Source: Isoetes taiwanensis (lineage: Eukaryota > Streptophyta > Lycopodiopsida > Isoetales > Isoetaceae). Taken from it: a stretch of 64,000 nt of DNA. A program made the position numbers and the translations under genes. Shown one piece after another: positions 21,741-32,830 of this stretch. The stretch is from the NCBI GenBank assembly GCA_021234155.1, contig JAJEKV010000031.1, positions 1,233,614 through 1,297,613 on the forward strand. Reading direction: 5' to 3'. Position 1 is the first letter of the stretch, and the number at the start of each line of letters is the position of its first letter. The notes below the pieces were generated by a model that saw only the letters and a program-made list of their open reading frames with translations, searched no databases and had not been told where the DNA came from.

Positions 21741-22678
21741 GCCACAAAACCCTAGCACACAGCCCGGAAAAGTGCAGATTTGAGCACTGAAACAAAGACA
21801 AGCATGCAGGTATCATACACCTTGGAAAGATCTCTGAACCAGCTTTCCAACAAGCCTAAGCACATAAAAATCTGACACCGGATGGGAGAGATACAAAATC
21901 CGGTCGAAGTGTCTACCGATTGCCACGTAAACCCTAGCACACAGCCTGGAAAAGTGCCAATTTGAGCACAGAAACAAAGCCAAGCATGCAAATACCATAC
22001 ACTGCTGGAAAGATCTCTGAACCAGCTTTCCAACAAGTCGAAGCACATGAAAATCTGACACCGGATGCGAGAGATATGACCGATCAAAATTCTGCCGAAG
22101 ATTTGTAGACCAATCGAATACTTACTTAAACATACGCCAATCCCTATATTGGTGTCGGACTTTCATCAACAACACCATCAGGAACTAGGGTATGAATTAG
22201 TAAAACATTCTCGTAACCTTCAACAAGAGTACAACACACACCTTTCAACACCGCGTGGCCAAGGCCAACAACGGCATCAGGCGAGGGCTATACTTCTCAA
22301 AGAAGGAAGAAGAAGGGCTGCCACAAAAACCCTAGGACACAGCCCGGAAAACAGCAGATTTGAGCACTGAAACAAAGACAAACATGCAGGTATCATACAC
22401 CGTTGGAAAGCTCTCTGAACCAGCTTTCCAACAAGCCCAAGCACATAAACATCCGACACCGGATGTGAGAGATCTGATCCGTCGAAGTGTCTACCGGTTG
22501 CCACAGAAACCCTAGCACACAGCCCGGAAAACAGCAGATTTGAGCACAGAAACAAAGCCAAGCATGCAGGTACCATACACCGTTGGAAAGATCTCTGAAC
22601 CAGCTTTCCAACAAGCCCAAGCACATGAAAATCTGACACCGGATGTGAGAGATATGACCGATCAAAATAACAAATTTG
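21741..22678. repeat. Four copies of a 180-bp repeat in two tandem pairs
   Basis: Units start at 21,741, 21,921, 22,319 and 22,499, each with AAACCCTAGCACACAGCC, a GAACCAGCTTTCCAACAAG block and GACACCGGATG near the end. The two pairs are separated by about 230 bp of unrelated sequence (22,090-22,318). The open minus frames that repeat ESWF are translations of the repeat, not a protein. The unit resembles leader or LTR sequence of a long-LTR retrotransposon (inference, compare 60.7-60.9 kb). Confidence 0.85.
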
Positions 22679-22679
22679 G

Positions 22680-23264
22680 ATTGAGTCCTTCAACGGTCAA
22701 AAAGTGCATGGCATTCTAGAACTCTGAAATGCATATTATAAGAATGGTTTATTTTGTTGTTTATGATAAATTCTATTGCCTTACATTAAGGGAAGTAACC
22801 CAATTTTTATTTGAGTAGGTATATTCCAGATTATATAGTTGGAGACTTGGACTTTTACGAAGTACTAATGGTTATTCCAAATAGTAGTCGAGAATGGAGA
22901 ATGCAGTACACGTTTTGGATTTCCTCTTTTGCTTATGGCTTTTGGCCAAAAAGTGGTCCTTCACTATTTTAGTATGTTAGCATTTATCTCTTTCTACACA
23001 CAAAAGATGAAGGATATAGGATATGACTTAGCCACTGTTAACGAAATGTAGCTTATGCTTTTGGCCAAAGAGTAACCGAGAATACAATACCCCAAAATTG
23101 ACTAAACAGTAGTCGAAAATGCAATATCGATTTCAGGTTCCAACTTTTGCTTCAACTTCCAAACGAAGCCTCATTTTGAAATTTAAGATTCTTGGCCAAA
23201 AAAATGTCGAAAATGCAATACAGATTTTCACTTTCACCTTCAAAAACAACTCAAATTAAAAGGG
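22680..23264. other. AT-rich intergenic sequence
   Basis: No open frame of note. The phrase TTTTGGCCAAA(A/G)AG recurs about three times between 22.94 and 23.2 kb within diverged copies of a short unit. No function is suggested. Confidence 0.4.
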
Positions 23265-23525
23265 CTAATCCCGACAGACAACAATGACAGTAATGTCATC
23301 TGTTTCATTTTTCTCCATGGCAGCCTTCACCAGAATGTTGGCAGCAGCCTCTACATCTGGTTCATCCTTAATGGCTTCATTGCTGCTAATTTGGTGCCAT
23401 AAACCATCAGTTGCAATCACAAACATTCTGTCTTCTGCTGTACAAAAATGGTTGATAGAAACCCCTATAGTTGCGTGCACATGTTCTGTATGCCTAATGA
23501 ATATCCCTGGTTCCCCACCACTTTT
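23265..23525 (-). pseudogene. PP2C-type protein phosphatase, terminal exon only
   Basis: An 86-codon minus-strand exon begins after an AG acceptor (TGTTACTAG) and ends in TAG. It contains FVIATDGLWHQISSNEAI, matching the metal-binding DGLW motif of PPM/PP2C serine/threonine phosphatases, and ends NETDDITVIVVCRD, matching the final (K)DNITVIVV motif with its conserved aspartate. Full PP2C domains are about 250-300 residues; only the last quarter is visible. I could not find the upstream catalytic exons (for example a DGHGG box) within several kb on the same strand. It may be the last exon of a gene with long introns, or a fragment carried by a transposon; the reading frame is intact. DGLWH instead of DGLWD is a departure from consensus. 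Confidence 0.7.
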
Positions 23526-26253
23526 CTAGTAACATAGAGCTGAAGGGAATTGTAGTTGAGCATAGCCCAAGATCACCAATTAGAAGACGATGGAATAATA
23601 TCCTTATCCTAATATGTTCCAAGAGTGGAATAATGGGAAAAAAAAAAAAAAAAAAAAAAAAAGTAAAAGAGGAAACAAGGAATTTTTATGATGGTACGAA
23701 GAGTAAAAGAAATAGATAAAGGCCATCTTATAAATTGTTATAATGGTGTATACATTCCAAATAGTCTATGCCTGTCTTAAATATAGAAATTTTGGTTTTT
23801 CTCACATAATGCAAACATCTTTTGAATGATGTTATGAAAGCCCTTTATATTTTCCACACAGAAACTGGCTTATTTCTGTGTTCAATTGGTTTACAACAAA
23901 TTTATGCAAATTTAGCAGAAGTATATTCTTGAACAACAAATTTATGCAAATCCAGCAGAAGTATATTCTTGAAATTGCATTTGTATGGTATACACATTAA
24001 CTACAAATGTGAGTGTGCAACTGCACTGTTTGGTGGCTTGAATGTCATCATTAGTTCCCTATTTCTGTAGTGCATTTAGCATGAGCAATGAGCCAAACAA
24101 ATTGACTGCACCAACCTGTAGAAGTTACCTTTCATAATGGGCAAAAATGTGACAGAAATAATGAAACCCTGAACTTACAAGTATAAGGGGAGGAGGGGCA
24201 GCTCCACTAGCAACAATTGCACAAAAACTGAAGTATAGGAACTGTTAAACACAAATTCAGCATAAGATAGCTTACATGTATAACAAACAACAGGTATAAA
24301 TACAAAGAGTTTCTTAAAGCTTACAATAATACCTAACTATCGCGGGACGTATAAAATGCATAGGCTCCATTCTTTCCATAAAAGTCACCGAATCCCTCGT
24401 ACCTATGTAATATACCCAAACACTGCTATAAAAACGTGTAAGCCAACACCAGTAATGTCGTTCTCTTTAGGCACTTGATATCTAAGTTATGATGGATACT
24501 AACACTTGAGAGGCTAGAAAAAGAATGAAAAAAGTCCTAACGATATGTCCGGACCGTACCACTTTATAACCCAATGGACAAATCAACAACATCATGTTCG
24601 GGACCGATGACTAGGAGATACAAAATTTCTAAGCCGCCTACTTTTGCAACCGGTACGTCCCATCTCACACAAGTGTTGGCATTGTTAAAGCTATCCCTTG
24701 TTAGGCAATACCGCACAAATTGATCCGAAGTCCATCTGTTTGGCGTAACTTGAACATACACACCTTTGGCGAGTGGATTGCTTGGGCATATTTAGCATGA
24801 TGCGTAAACTTCCATGATTATCACAATGAAGAATGAGCCATAACATCTCTAAGGCACCTTTTGGCTTATCCTGTTTCAATTGTACTCATACTCTACTCGT
24901 TATTTTGAACTGCAAATCAATGCGAAGATTATCTTCAAAAGTAGGAGGCATACCATGTGGTGACACTGCGCTTTATCTAAGTCACTACTCGTCATATCCG
25001 CATCCGTCAAAAAGACTTTCCAAGTTATATAATAACCCTTTAGTATTGCTGCCCTACGATAATGAAGAACTCTCCGCAACTTGCCATGTGTAACTTTAGA
25101 AATCTGCTACTATATCAGCATGTCTGCCATCTCATCATTTATGGCTTAACTTGTATATATTTTGATAGATGCCATGTGGAAATGAGTTCTAACACTTGAG
25201 AGCAAAAGCTTGGAATATAAAGTTCTCAAGTGGAATCAAAGAAAAAGCTTGTTCTAAGCATCTCCCTCGAGGAGTCTAACCTCCCCGCCCAATTGAAGTA
25301 ACAAATAGGCATGAATGTAACAAGTGTAGACATCAGCAACATCATGTTTGCATGTCATCTGAAACATGTGTCTTATATGGCAAGTGGGCATCAGATGTGT
25401 CATCGTATCTACTAAACATATCTACTACATACTAACAATTTTTATTAACCACCCCACATTTGACAAAGATAACCTTTTCAAACGTAAACACAGGGCTTAC
25501 CATTCCAAGTATTGCCAATGAGTTGAATCCACCATAATGTTAACATTTTTCAGGTCAAAGAACAACCCTCAGAATTTGCAAATTTGTCATGTAATGCTTA
25601 AGTTAAATTAATAACGACATATTGATGATCTAACATTTTGCATGAATTGAACTGAACCTTCAGAATGCAACGACCATCATTCATATGTTCAATCTCGCAA
25701 AAATTCAATGCGGGAATTTTAATAAACAAATAACATGTGAGGATGTGCATGTGTATGTACATGGGTAAAATGCAACAACCTACAAGACAACAGAATGTTA
25801 CCTGCACAAAGTTCATGAATTAGAAGTAGTCTTTGAGCTCAGAAGACGTTGACAAGAGAAGGTAAGAACCAAACCATCAGCTATGTATTGCAAGATTTAT
25901 TGACCAAGTTATTTGCCCTCAAATTGCACTCCAAAGATCGAGATCCAGATAATCCGGACCTACCATTTTGAGATGAAATAATTGCGACTACAGCAATTTA
26001 AATGCAAATGTAAGGCCAGAAATGGATGAATATGGAAAAAGCAAGTAATCTAACTGCAGATCCATCGGAAATTCCCAAATAATCTCAAGATTGGTGAATG
26101 TATAAGACAGGACATTATGCTATACAAGAAATAGCGATGAAAGTGGCAACATCTGGAATGATGAACAATAGGAACAAAGACAAACCGGTTAGCCGGTTTG
26201 CACCTGGCGGCCCCGGCAACTCCGGTGGACCGCCACCATGAGGAAACAATGGG
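23526..26253. other. Unassigned stretch beside the PP2C exon
   Basis: If the PP2C exon is part of a working gene, its introns and upstream exons should lie here on the minus strand, but none is recognisable. There is a run of 27 A (23,638-23,664) and a 40-bp duplication with ACAACAAATTTATGCAAAT (about 23,894-23,973). Minus open frames at 24,564-24,879 have no domain that I can name. Confidence 0.4.
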
Positions 26254-26356
26254 TTTTAGCAGTTTTAGGCATATTCTAACATATTCCAGCATATCCTTAG
26301 AATATGCCAAAAACCCACATCAACAAGGGTTTGCCCCCCTAGGGGCAACCCAAAAA
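26254..26356 (+). repeat. LTR-promoter-like repeat, copy 1
   Basis: A block of ATATTC/GCATAT motifs is followed by ACCCACATCAACAAGGG and a palindromic TTTGCCCCCCTAGGGGCAA. The same order occurs at 43,155-43,255. A weaker resemblance to ATATAACCGAGGGTTTGC at about 60.65 kb suggests the promoter and transcript start of an LTR (inference). Confidence 0.45.
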
Positions 26357-26746
26357 AGATTTGTAAGCACGTTGGGATTCGATAATAATTTACATTGGGT
26401 ATATAATTTAAAATAATTAACAATTTAATAAGTCAAGATTTTCAATTTTGCAATCATTCAATGCAAATATTCATTAGCCTCAACTAGAGTAATGATCAAC
26501 ACTCCAAACTTTAGAGATAATCAATGATTCAATAATGGAATTTGCTACTCGATTTCAACAAGCGAATTTGCTACTTGAGTTCATATTCCCTTAGGACAAA
26601 CCAATCACATCTTTCAACATACACATTCAACTATTGTAGCATTTGAACCATTAAACTTATATTCAAACCATCGAAAGCAATGTAGCGGATCTACTGTAGC
26701 AATGGGATTGACCCATTTACTATAGCTATGCTAACCAACATTCAAA

Positions 26747-27178
26747 CACAACTACCATTAACATTATTAACACAAACCATTGCATTTAACACATTTAAAT
26801 TAACACTCCCCATTACACCCCCTTTGGTTTGGGTGCATATTCACACGGGGGGTTACTCCGGGCAATGAGAACTGTCGGATGGGCATATTTGCCCTTTATT
26901 CCAAGATCTGGACCGTACATAGCGATCCTCGTTTGTGGGGTATGCATGTACAAGTTTTTGTATACTATATATAAAAGTTTGCAATCTATAAGGTTTGAGA
27001 GAATGTACTTAATGGTGTTAATTTTGTACATGTGTTGTAAATATATTTTTGGAGCTCTCGCTACCCTACGTAACCCCCCGTGTGAATATGCACCCAAACC
27101 AAAGGGGGTTTAAGGGGGGTTTTAATTTAAATGTGTTAAATGCAATGGTTTGTGTTAATAATGTTAATGGTAGTTGTG
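26747..27178. mobile_element. Foldback element with 110-bp near-perfect inverted repeats
   Basis: The left arm (26,747-26,856) and right arm (27,070-27,178) are reverse complements over about 110 bp. They differ only in a 14-base patch near the middle. The inner 40 bp of each arm, including TTTGGTTTGGGTGCATATTC and CACGGGGGGTTAC, is a perfect match. The 213-bp spacer is non-coding. Identical open frames on the two strands (starting MGAYSHGG) are simply the arms read both ways. Long arms are typical of Mutator-type MITEs, but no 9-11 bp target duplication is visible. Confidence 0.8.
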
Positions 27179-27189
27179 TGTTGATTGTT

Positions 27190-29270
27190 ATTTAAAAAAA
27201 AAAATTGGGCCCTTCAGGCCCTAACTAAAACAAACATGGGTAAACTTTATGGGCCTAAATATTAATTACTAAAAAGCACAATAACATCAAGACAAACAAA
27301 TTATTTCTGCAAAGCATTCATAAGCATATGGCATATGTAAAACAAACTTAATTCCGCAAAGAGGGAGCATCAATACAAAAGAAATGGCAATCATAACTGA
27401 CATTGCATCCAATATGTAGCATCAAAACAAGATATGATTTAAAATCACCCCTGAGCTGCCAAGATTGCAAATTCTTCTCTGGAACACAAAAGAAAATATA
27501 TCTAGCAAAATATATAATGGGTGAAGTCCCCCTAGGAACTGAGCCTAGGTCACTTCAAAGGGCCATTATAACAATATCACGAGTGTGCTTCAGTTAATAT
27601 CTGACCTTCGAGATACACCACCTAAAAAATCTGAAGCACACCCAAACAACAAGCATAACAACCTCGATACCATATATGTTACATTGATGTAACCAGCGCA
27701 TTCTAAAAGCCAATATAGACGCTACATTGTGCAAAGGGCAATATGAAAGCTACAATTTGCCAGCATCATCAGTATGTTTACCTGGAAAACCCTTTTGTAA
27801 ACCACGTTCACAAACTCCAGGTTCTAGGGTGCCCAGAAATTGAACAAAAGGTGAAACCTAACTGAGCCATTTCTGAAAGCCCACACTGTTAGTTGTTGCA
27901 GTCGCTAGAAATACCATCAATTGCCTGCTAGAAAATGAGGCTGCCATTTCGCATTGTAAGGACTAACTCAGCCATCTTTATAAGCCTGCCATTTCTCGTT
28001 GTAAGGACGGACTAAGCCATTTCTGTAAGCCTGCCATTTCTCTTATATGTCGACAAGCTGCTGCCTCAATTCTAAAAGGAAGAAACAAGATGTGCAGACA
28101 TCATTGCGAGTATGGAGAAGCATGTCCAGCTTTCAAATTTTAATACAAATCTGATGCTCCATACCAAGCTCAGCCTTTTTGGCAAGTCTGCTATTTTATT
28201 CTTCCACAAATGGCCCTGTCGAAGAAATCCTTATGGCAAGGAAACGTGGAACTTAAAGAAGATTGCAACTAACATGGCGTTTAGAGACTGCATTTTTAAC
28301 AAAATCTGCTCTATTCTTCTCAGATTTTCTAAATCGGTTAAGACCTCCTGCAATAAAATTGCCAGAATCTTCAATGGCAAAACCACTCTTCTCCTCAGCA
28401 TAGTTTCGCAGCCCTCTTCAGTCTTCTGCAACTAAGGAAAGCAACACACCGAGATGCTATCTCAAAATCGTGACTACTATGGGCTCCAAGTCTGGATGAT
28501 CTCTCGCACACAATAGAAAATAGGGAATCGTGAAGCTTCTTGGAAGGCATTAAATAAGGAAGTCGAATGCTAGATCTTCAAGCCGAATGTCAAATCTCTT
28601 GAAGCCGAATGCTGAATCTTGAAGCATGTTCGAACCCTGCAGCATTGTATTGCTTTCGATTCTTGCCTTCTTTCTTCCTAACCCTAAAATAACCCTAAAA
28701 CATGATGGCACGATGCTTGCATGCAAAACTCTGAAAATGGCAACTAAAATAAAAAGAGGCCTTTTGTTGTGAGCCCTTGGATGTTGGACCATTGAAAAAA
28801 AAAGGCTAAATCAACGACTAAGAAATGGTGCACTCTAGATGTATGCATTAGTACATCCATTCGAATACGCCATGAAATGTTAGGAAAACCTTTGTGAAAA
28901 GCGTACAAAAACACAAAGAAAACCCCCTGTTATTATGCTACATATTCATTCAATCTATGCATCTTATTTATTTCTGACCGGTTCGGCGGTTTTGCACCAC
29001 CGACCGATTCTAAAAGTTGCTCAGCTCAATATTGGGCCGAGTTCTATAACATCAAATAGAACTCTGCATCTCAGTAGGGATTTTGTATAAAGGTAAGCCT
29101 CTTATTTTTCCTTTGTGAACCTAGAAATGCTCAAGATATCTATTATGTAGATGTTCGCTAGTTCTCCTTGAAGCAATTAGAACTAAATGCTACATAATTA
29201 CTTCCAAGGAATTATTTTGATCTCCATGAGCCTTGATTAAGTTGTCTCATTATGAGTATAGTGATTAGAT
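27190..29270. other. Intergenic stretch with small repeats
   Basis: Diverged tandem units of about 45-50 bp built on AAGCCTGCCATTTCTC lie at about 27,940-28,045, and copy 2 of the 109-bp dispersed repeat is at 28,835-28,943. Open frames at 28,112-28,435 (plus) and 28,231-28,431 (minus) have no recognisable domain. Nothing else is supported. Confidence 0.45.
28835..28943 (+). repeat. 109-bp dispersed repeat, copy 2
   Basis: Same orientation and length as 6865-6973. The flanks differ, so this is a dispersed rather than segmental duplication. The family is unidentified. Confidence 0.75.
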
Positions 29271-29279
29271 AACCTTTTC

Positions 29280-30513
29280 CTCAGCCATCCTTTCCACAAT
29301 TTCGATCTGATCAAATTTCTCATTCCCCTTTCAGATCACAATTATTATTCTCTTTACAATCTAATTCTTCTGCTAGTCGTTTGAACATGTTGCCACTTAA
29401 TGCCTTTATGAATATGTCAACCAATTGATCTTCAGATTTAATAAAACTAAGCTATATTAAATTTCTGTTCACCATTTGCCTAATAAACTGCATCTCCATT
29501 TCGATGTGCTTGGTTCTTTCATAAAGGATTGGGTCCTTAGAGAGTTTGCATCTAGAAAGTACTGGCATCTTAATAGAATTGCTATCTTGCATGTTAAACT
29601 TTTCAAGTATAGATTGCACATACCCGGTCTATGTTAGTGTAGAACCTTTCTTTTCTTGTCTCAAACTACTTCAATGCCAAGGAATTTTTTTAACTCAGCC
29701 AAATCTGTCATTTGAAATTTGCTTTTGAGTATTGTTTTGCAGCAGTCTAGTATTTCTGTGCCATTGGCAATCATTATACAGTCATCCACGTACAATGCTA
29801 TTATGCAATTAATTATTTTCTTCCTTGTAAATGTACATGTTTCCATCATTATCCAGCTTCTTGAACTCCTGCTCTCTAAGAATGAAGTCAATACACTTAT
29901 ATCACTGCCTGGGTGATTGTTTCAACCCATAGACAGCCTTTTTGAGCTTCCAGACTTTGTCTTTTCCCCTTTTATACCCTGGAGCCCCATGAATATGTTC
30001 TCCTCTAAATCAGCATTTAGAAATGTGATATTTATGTCCATATGATGTAGTTCCAGTCCCAAGGCATTTGTAAATACTATCAGCATCCTGATGTTAGTTA
30101 ATTTCACAACAGATGAATACGTGTCTCTATGATCTATTCCTTTCTTTTGAGTAAACCCTTGGGCTACTAATCTAGCCTTATATTTGGGATTGCCTTCAAC
30201 ATCCAATTTCAATTTATACATCCATTTGTTGCCTACCACATTTGTCAGCTTTGGAGGATCTATCAAAAGATCTCCTTTCCTCGTCCATTGCTTGTTTCCA
30301 TTTGGCTGCATTAGAATCACTCAATGCATCCTCAAAGTTTTCTGAAACTCCAGTCTTCATTACTAATAATACTTCATTATTGTTCCTATTTTCCATTATT
30401 CTGTCTCCCACTTCCATGATGGAAAGTTCCGTTCTTACGTAATTTAGTATAAGGTAGAAACTTTTTTGCTTTCCATCTTGTCCATTATTCTTAAATAAGC
30501 ATGCAAAGTGCAT
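29280..30513 (-). mobile_element. Ty1/copia retrotransposon remnant (reverse transcriptase and RNase H)
   Basis: In minus order: the pre-RT segment with AAKWKQAMDEE (about 30.3 kb), WMYKLK and KARLVAQGFTQKKGID (30.2 kb), the LHHMDI segment (30.05 kb), the catalytic YVDD box (about 29.8 kb), TDLAELKKFLGIEV, and lastly EDQLVDIFIKAL at the end of RNase H (29.40-29.45 kb). The order and boxes are those of copia-type Pol. At least two frameshifts and several stops break it. Gag, protease, integrase and LTRs are not identified, so it is a 3' Pol fragment. Confidence 0.85.
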
Positions 30514-30539
30514 ATATGCACTCTCTTCAAAGGAATTCC

Positions 30540-31080
30540 AAAGACAAGGATCAATTATTTATCTTCCTTATCTCGTTTAGTTCAGTATTAGGGGAGCACT
30601 CCAAAGTACTCTTTCCTTTTCCATTCCAATCTACCTTAGCATATAAACAATATGGGCATGCGTGAGTAGTCTTACCAGATCCATGCTTCATGTTGTACAT
30701 GCACTTGATTGTCTTCAAATCAGCACCAAAATGTCATTCCACCTCGTAATCTCCATCGCCAGGATCATTTAGCTTCTATCCAACTCTATAAGCAGCAATC
30801 AAAGTAGGAATAGATGTTTGTTGAAAGACCAATCAGAGAACACCATGATTTTCTTCAGGCACCTGAAAGATCCTTATCCACCAAGTGTGATCCTCTGACT
30901 ACACAAAATTTGCCTTCATCACTATCAGGACTTGACAGTGCTTTATTCATTAGTGTCAAAGATACCCTTTCATATCCCTCACCTTTGATGAGTTCCATCT
31001 CATCCAACTTTATACATATTTGCAGTTTGTACATTCTTCCAATTTCAAGTCATAGAAACGAACTAATAGCTGAAGCATCT
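30540..31080 (-). pseudogene. Decayed coding remnant with a CPYC motif
   Basis: Minus-strand frames contain KALSSPDSDEGKFCVVRG and, further on, GADLKTIKCMYNMKHGSGKT followed by THACPYCLYAK, in different phases. This does not look like copia Pol. The GADLK...ACPYC pattern recalls a segment of uncharacterised transposase-like proteins that I know from animals, but I cannot place it in a named superfamily. It is too decayed to be functional. Confidence 0.4.
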
Positions 31081-31786
31081 TAGTTAGGTCCATCCAACAA
31101 TTTTTTTTTCCTTGGATGCTCTGCCAGAGATTCAAGGTATAGTCCTTGGATAAAACACTTTGCATTCCAAATTAGACCTTTCTGAAATCGAAACATGGAA
31201 TTTTGGAGTTCTATTTTTTTTAGAAGGGTCAACTCACTTGACTTCATGTTAAAAGTTGCTCGAGACTTGATCAATGCGATCAACCAGGCAAAATTTGAGT
31301 TCATAATAAAGATGCTATTTATGAATGTTAAGTCAACAGTTGACTCTTGTGGTAAGGCTCCTATTGGAATGCTAGGTCAATCAATTGACTTCATGATAAA
31401 AGTTGTGTTTTAGGATATTTGAAGAACCCTTTTTTTTAACAAAAGAAATTATTTTGGCATTGGTTATTACGATTACTATTCCATACACTTATCCATATGG
31501 TTGCCTTCTTTATTTAAAGTTGCTATCAGGACGTTTACTAAGGCATTTGATCTTTGGGGTGGAAGTTGCTATTTTTGAATGTTTTGTCAATCAACTTTTG
31601 GACGGAGGTTTCTATGTTAGATCTTTTTGGCATAAAGCTAGGGAATTTTAAATCCCTTAATCATTTAATCGGGAACTTTAACATCGTTGAGATAAATGAT
31701 TATGGGCTTTTTAATGTGTTATTGGTGGGTAATACCACTGTAACCAACGGCTGAGATTTGATGTCAGCTATAAAACTTGCGGGCAG

Positions 31787-31925
31787 GAAATTATCTTTAA
31801 CTAGTGTTACTATGTTCCCTCTCAGTGTCTAGGTTCTTCCTATTAAGGAATTATCTTTAACTAGTGGGAATTATCTTTAACTAGTGTTATTGTGTTCCCT
31901 CTCAGTGTCTAGATTCTTCCAATTA
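31787..31925. repeat. Tandem repeat, about 60 bp twice plus a partial unit
   Basis: GGAAATTATCTTTAACTAGTG starts the first copy at about 31,787; a 21-bp partial unit follows at about 31,847, and a second nearly full copy runs from about 31,867 to 31,925 with CCCTCTCAGTGTCTAG. The open frames nearby (31,195-31,754) are unassigned. Confidence 0.75.
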
Positions 31926-31993
31926 CATGCTGCACTTGTTGAAGGCCAATCATTCATAGTTCATCGTGTTGATAAGTCCAAAATTCATACTTA

Positions 31994-32640
31994 GTGGTAC
32001 TTAGTGTCCTTTTTGTTGTCTCTTCTTTTTTCTTTTGGAAGTTTGAATCACTTAGAGCAAGCATTGCATCCTTGAGGGTGAACACGTGGGTTCACAGAAT
32101 AAAACCATTTATCAGCGATTTGTGTCCAATGTGCGGTGGTCGTGCTAAGAACTTAGAACACTGCATGTTCTTGTGCACAAAGATTCAGCCCGCATGGCAT
32201 TGGGTCCAACGCCTCTGTCATACCTCTCTCCGTAGTCAAGAGGTTCTTTTAGGGATGTACCCTAGCAGGTGGCCCCAGGTTAAGAGACTAGCCTTCCATC
32301 TGTGTAAGGCATGGCTACTGTGGCTCATTTGGAAGCATCGATGCATGAAGGTTTTCAGGAATGAAGAGTTGCATCCTGATGCATTGATCTCTCAGTTGAG
32401 ATACAAACTATAACTCTCCTACCTGGCGTCCCCTCGGAAAGAATAGTTCAAGGCGGCTATCTAGGAAACGACCCTCCTTATTGTAGACAATAATGACGTA
32501 TTCATTCTGTGAGTTGTAGGATAGGTTAATGAGCTATCCGAGCTGTCGTTCGGTTGCTCGGGCATGTGTACCTCTGTGTCGCTCTTCTTGTACTTTATTT
32601 CTTACTAATTAATTAATTTGATCCTTCAAAAAAAAAAAAA
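31994..32640 (+). mobile_element. LINE-D: L1-type LINE 3' end with poly(A)
   Basis: The open frame (to 32,413) carries the C-terminal zinc-binding domain of plant L1-type reverse transcriptases (zf-RVT): CPMCGGRAKNLEHCMFLC, then W-rich KAWLLWLIWKHR. It aligns along its length with LINE-C at 40.3 kb. A non-coding tail follows and ends in CCTTCAA and a run of A (32,628-32,640), as in LINE-C. The upstream endonuclease and RT domains are missing, so this is a 5'-truncated copy. No clear target duplication is visible. Confidence 0.82.
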
Positions 32641-32659
32641 GGAAACAATTAATATGACA

Positions 32660-32830
32660 AGAAATTTATCGTGGCGGATTTCTCTTTTTCTAACCCACTT
32701 ATAAGAGGTGGATTTGTGTCAAGGCCGCCTCGATAAATTTCTCGCGAAACATTTCTCTTTTTCTAACCCACTTATAGGAGGTGGATTTGTGTCAACGCTG
32801 CCCCGATAAATTTCTCTTTTTCAACTCACT
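32660..32830. repeat. 73-bp tandem repeat with an inverted motif
   Basis: Units beginning ATTTCTCTTTTTCTAACCCA start at 32,678 and 32,751, with a partial third at about 32,809. AGAAATTTATCGTGGCGG (32,660) is the near-perfect inverse of CCGCCTCGATAAATTTCT (about 32,727). A similar CCGCGATAAATTTCT motif occurs at 51.85 kb, so a MITE end is possible. Confidence 0.65.

Noticed and set aside
18948-21755. Long plus-strand open frames up to 185 codons
   Set aside because: These are antisense shadows of the LINE-A endonuclease and 5' part caused by GC-rich composition; residue content is low-complexity and nothing matches a family.
21752-22693. Minus-strand open frames repeating LLESWFRDLS
   Set aside because: They are translations of the 180-bp repeat units. 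The repetition follows the DNA unit and shifts frame between copies, so no protein is implied.
26813-27113. Two 94-codon open frames with identical starts on opposite strands
   Set aside because: Each is one arm of the inverted repeat read from its own strand; there is no sign of a protein.
28112-28435. Plus and minus open frames of 66-107 codons
   Set aside because: They overlap on opposite strands, have no domain, and there is no supporting splice or repeat context.
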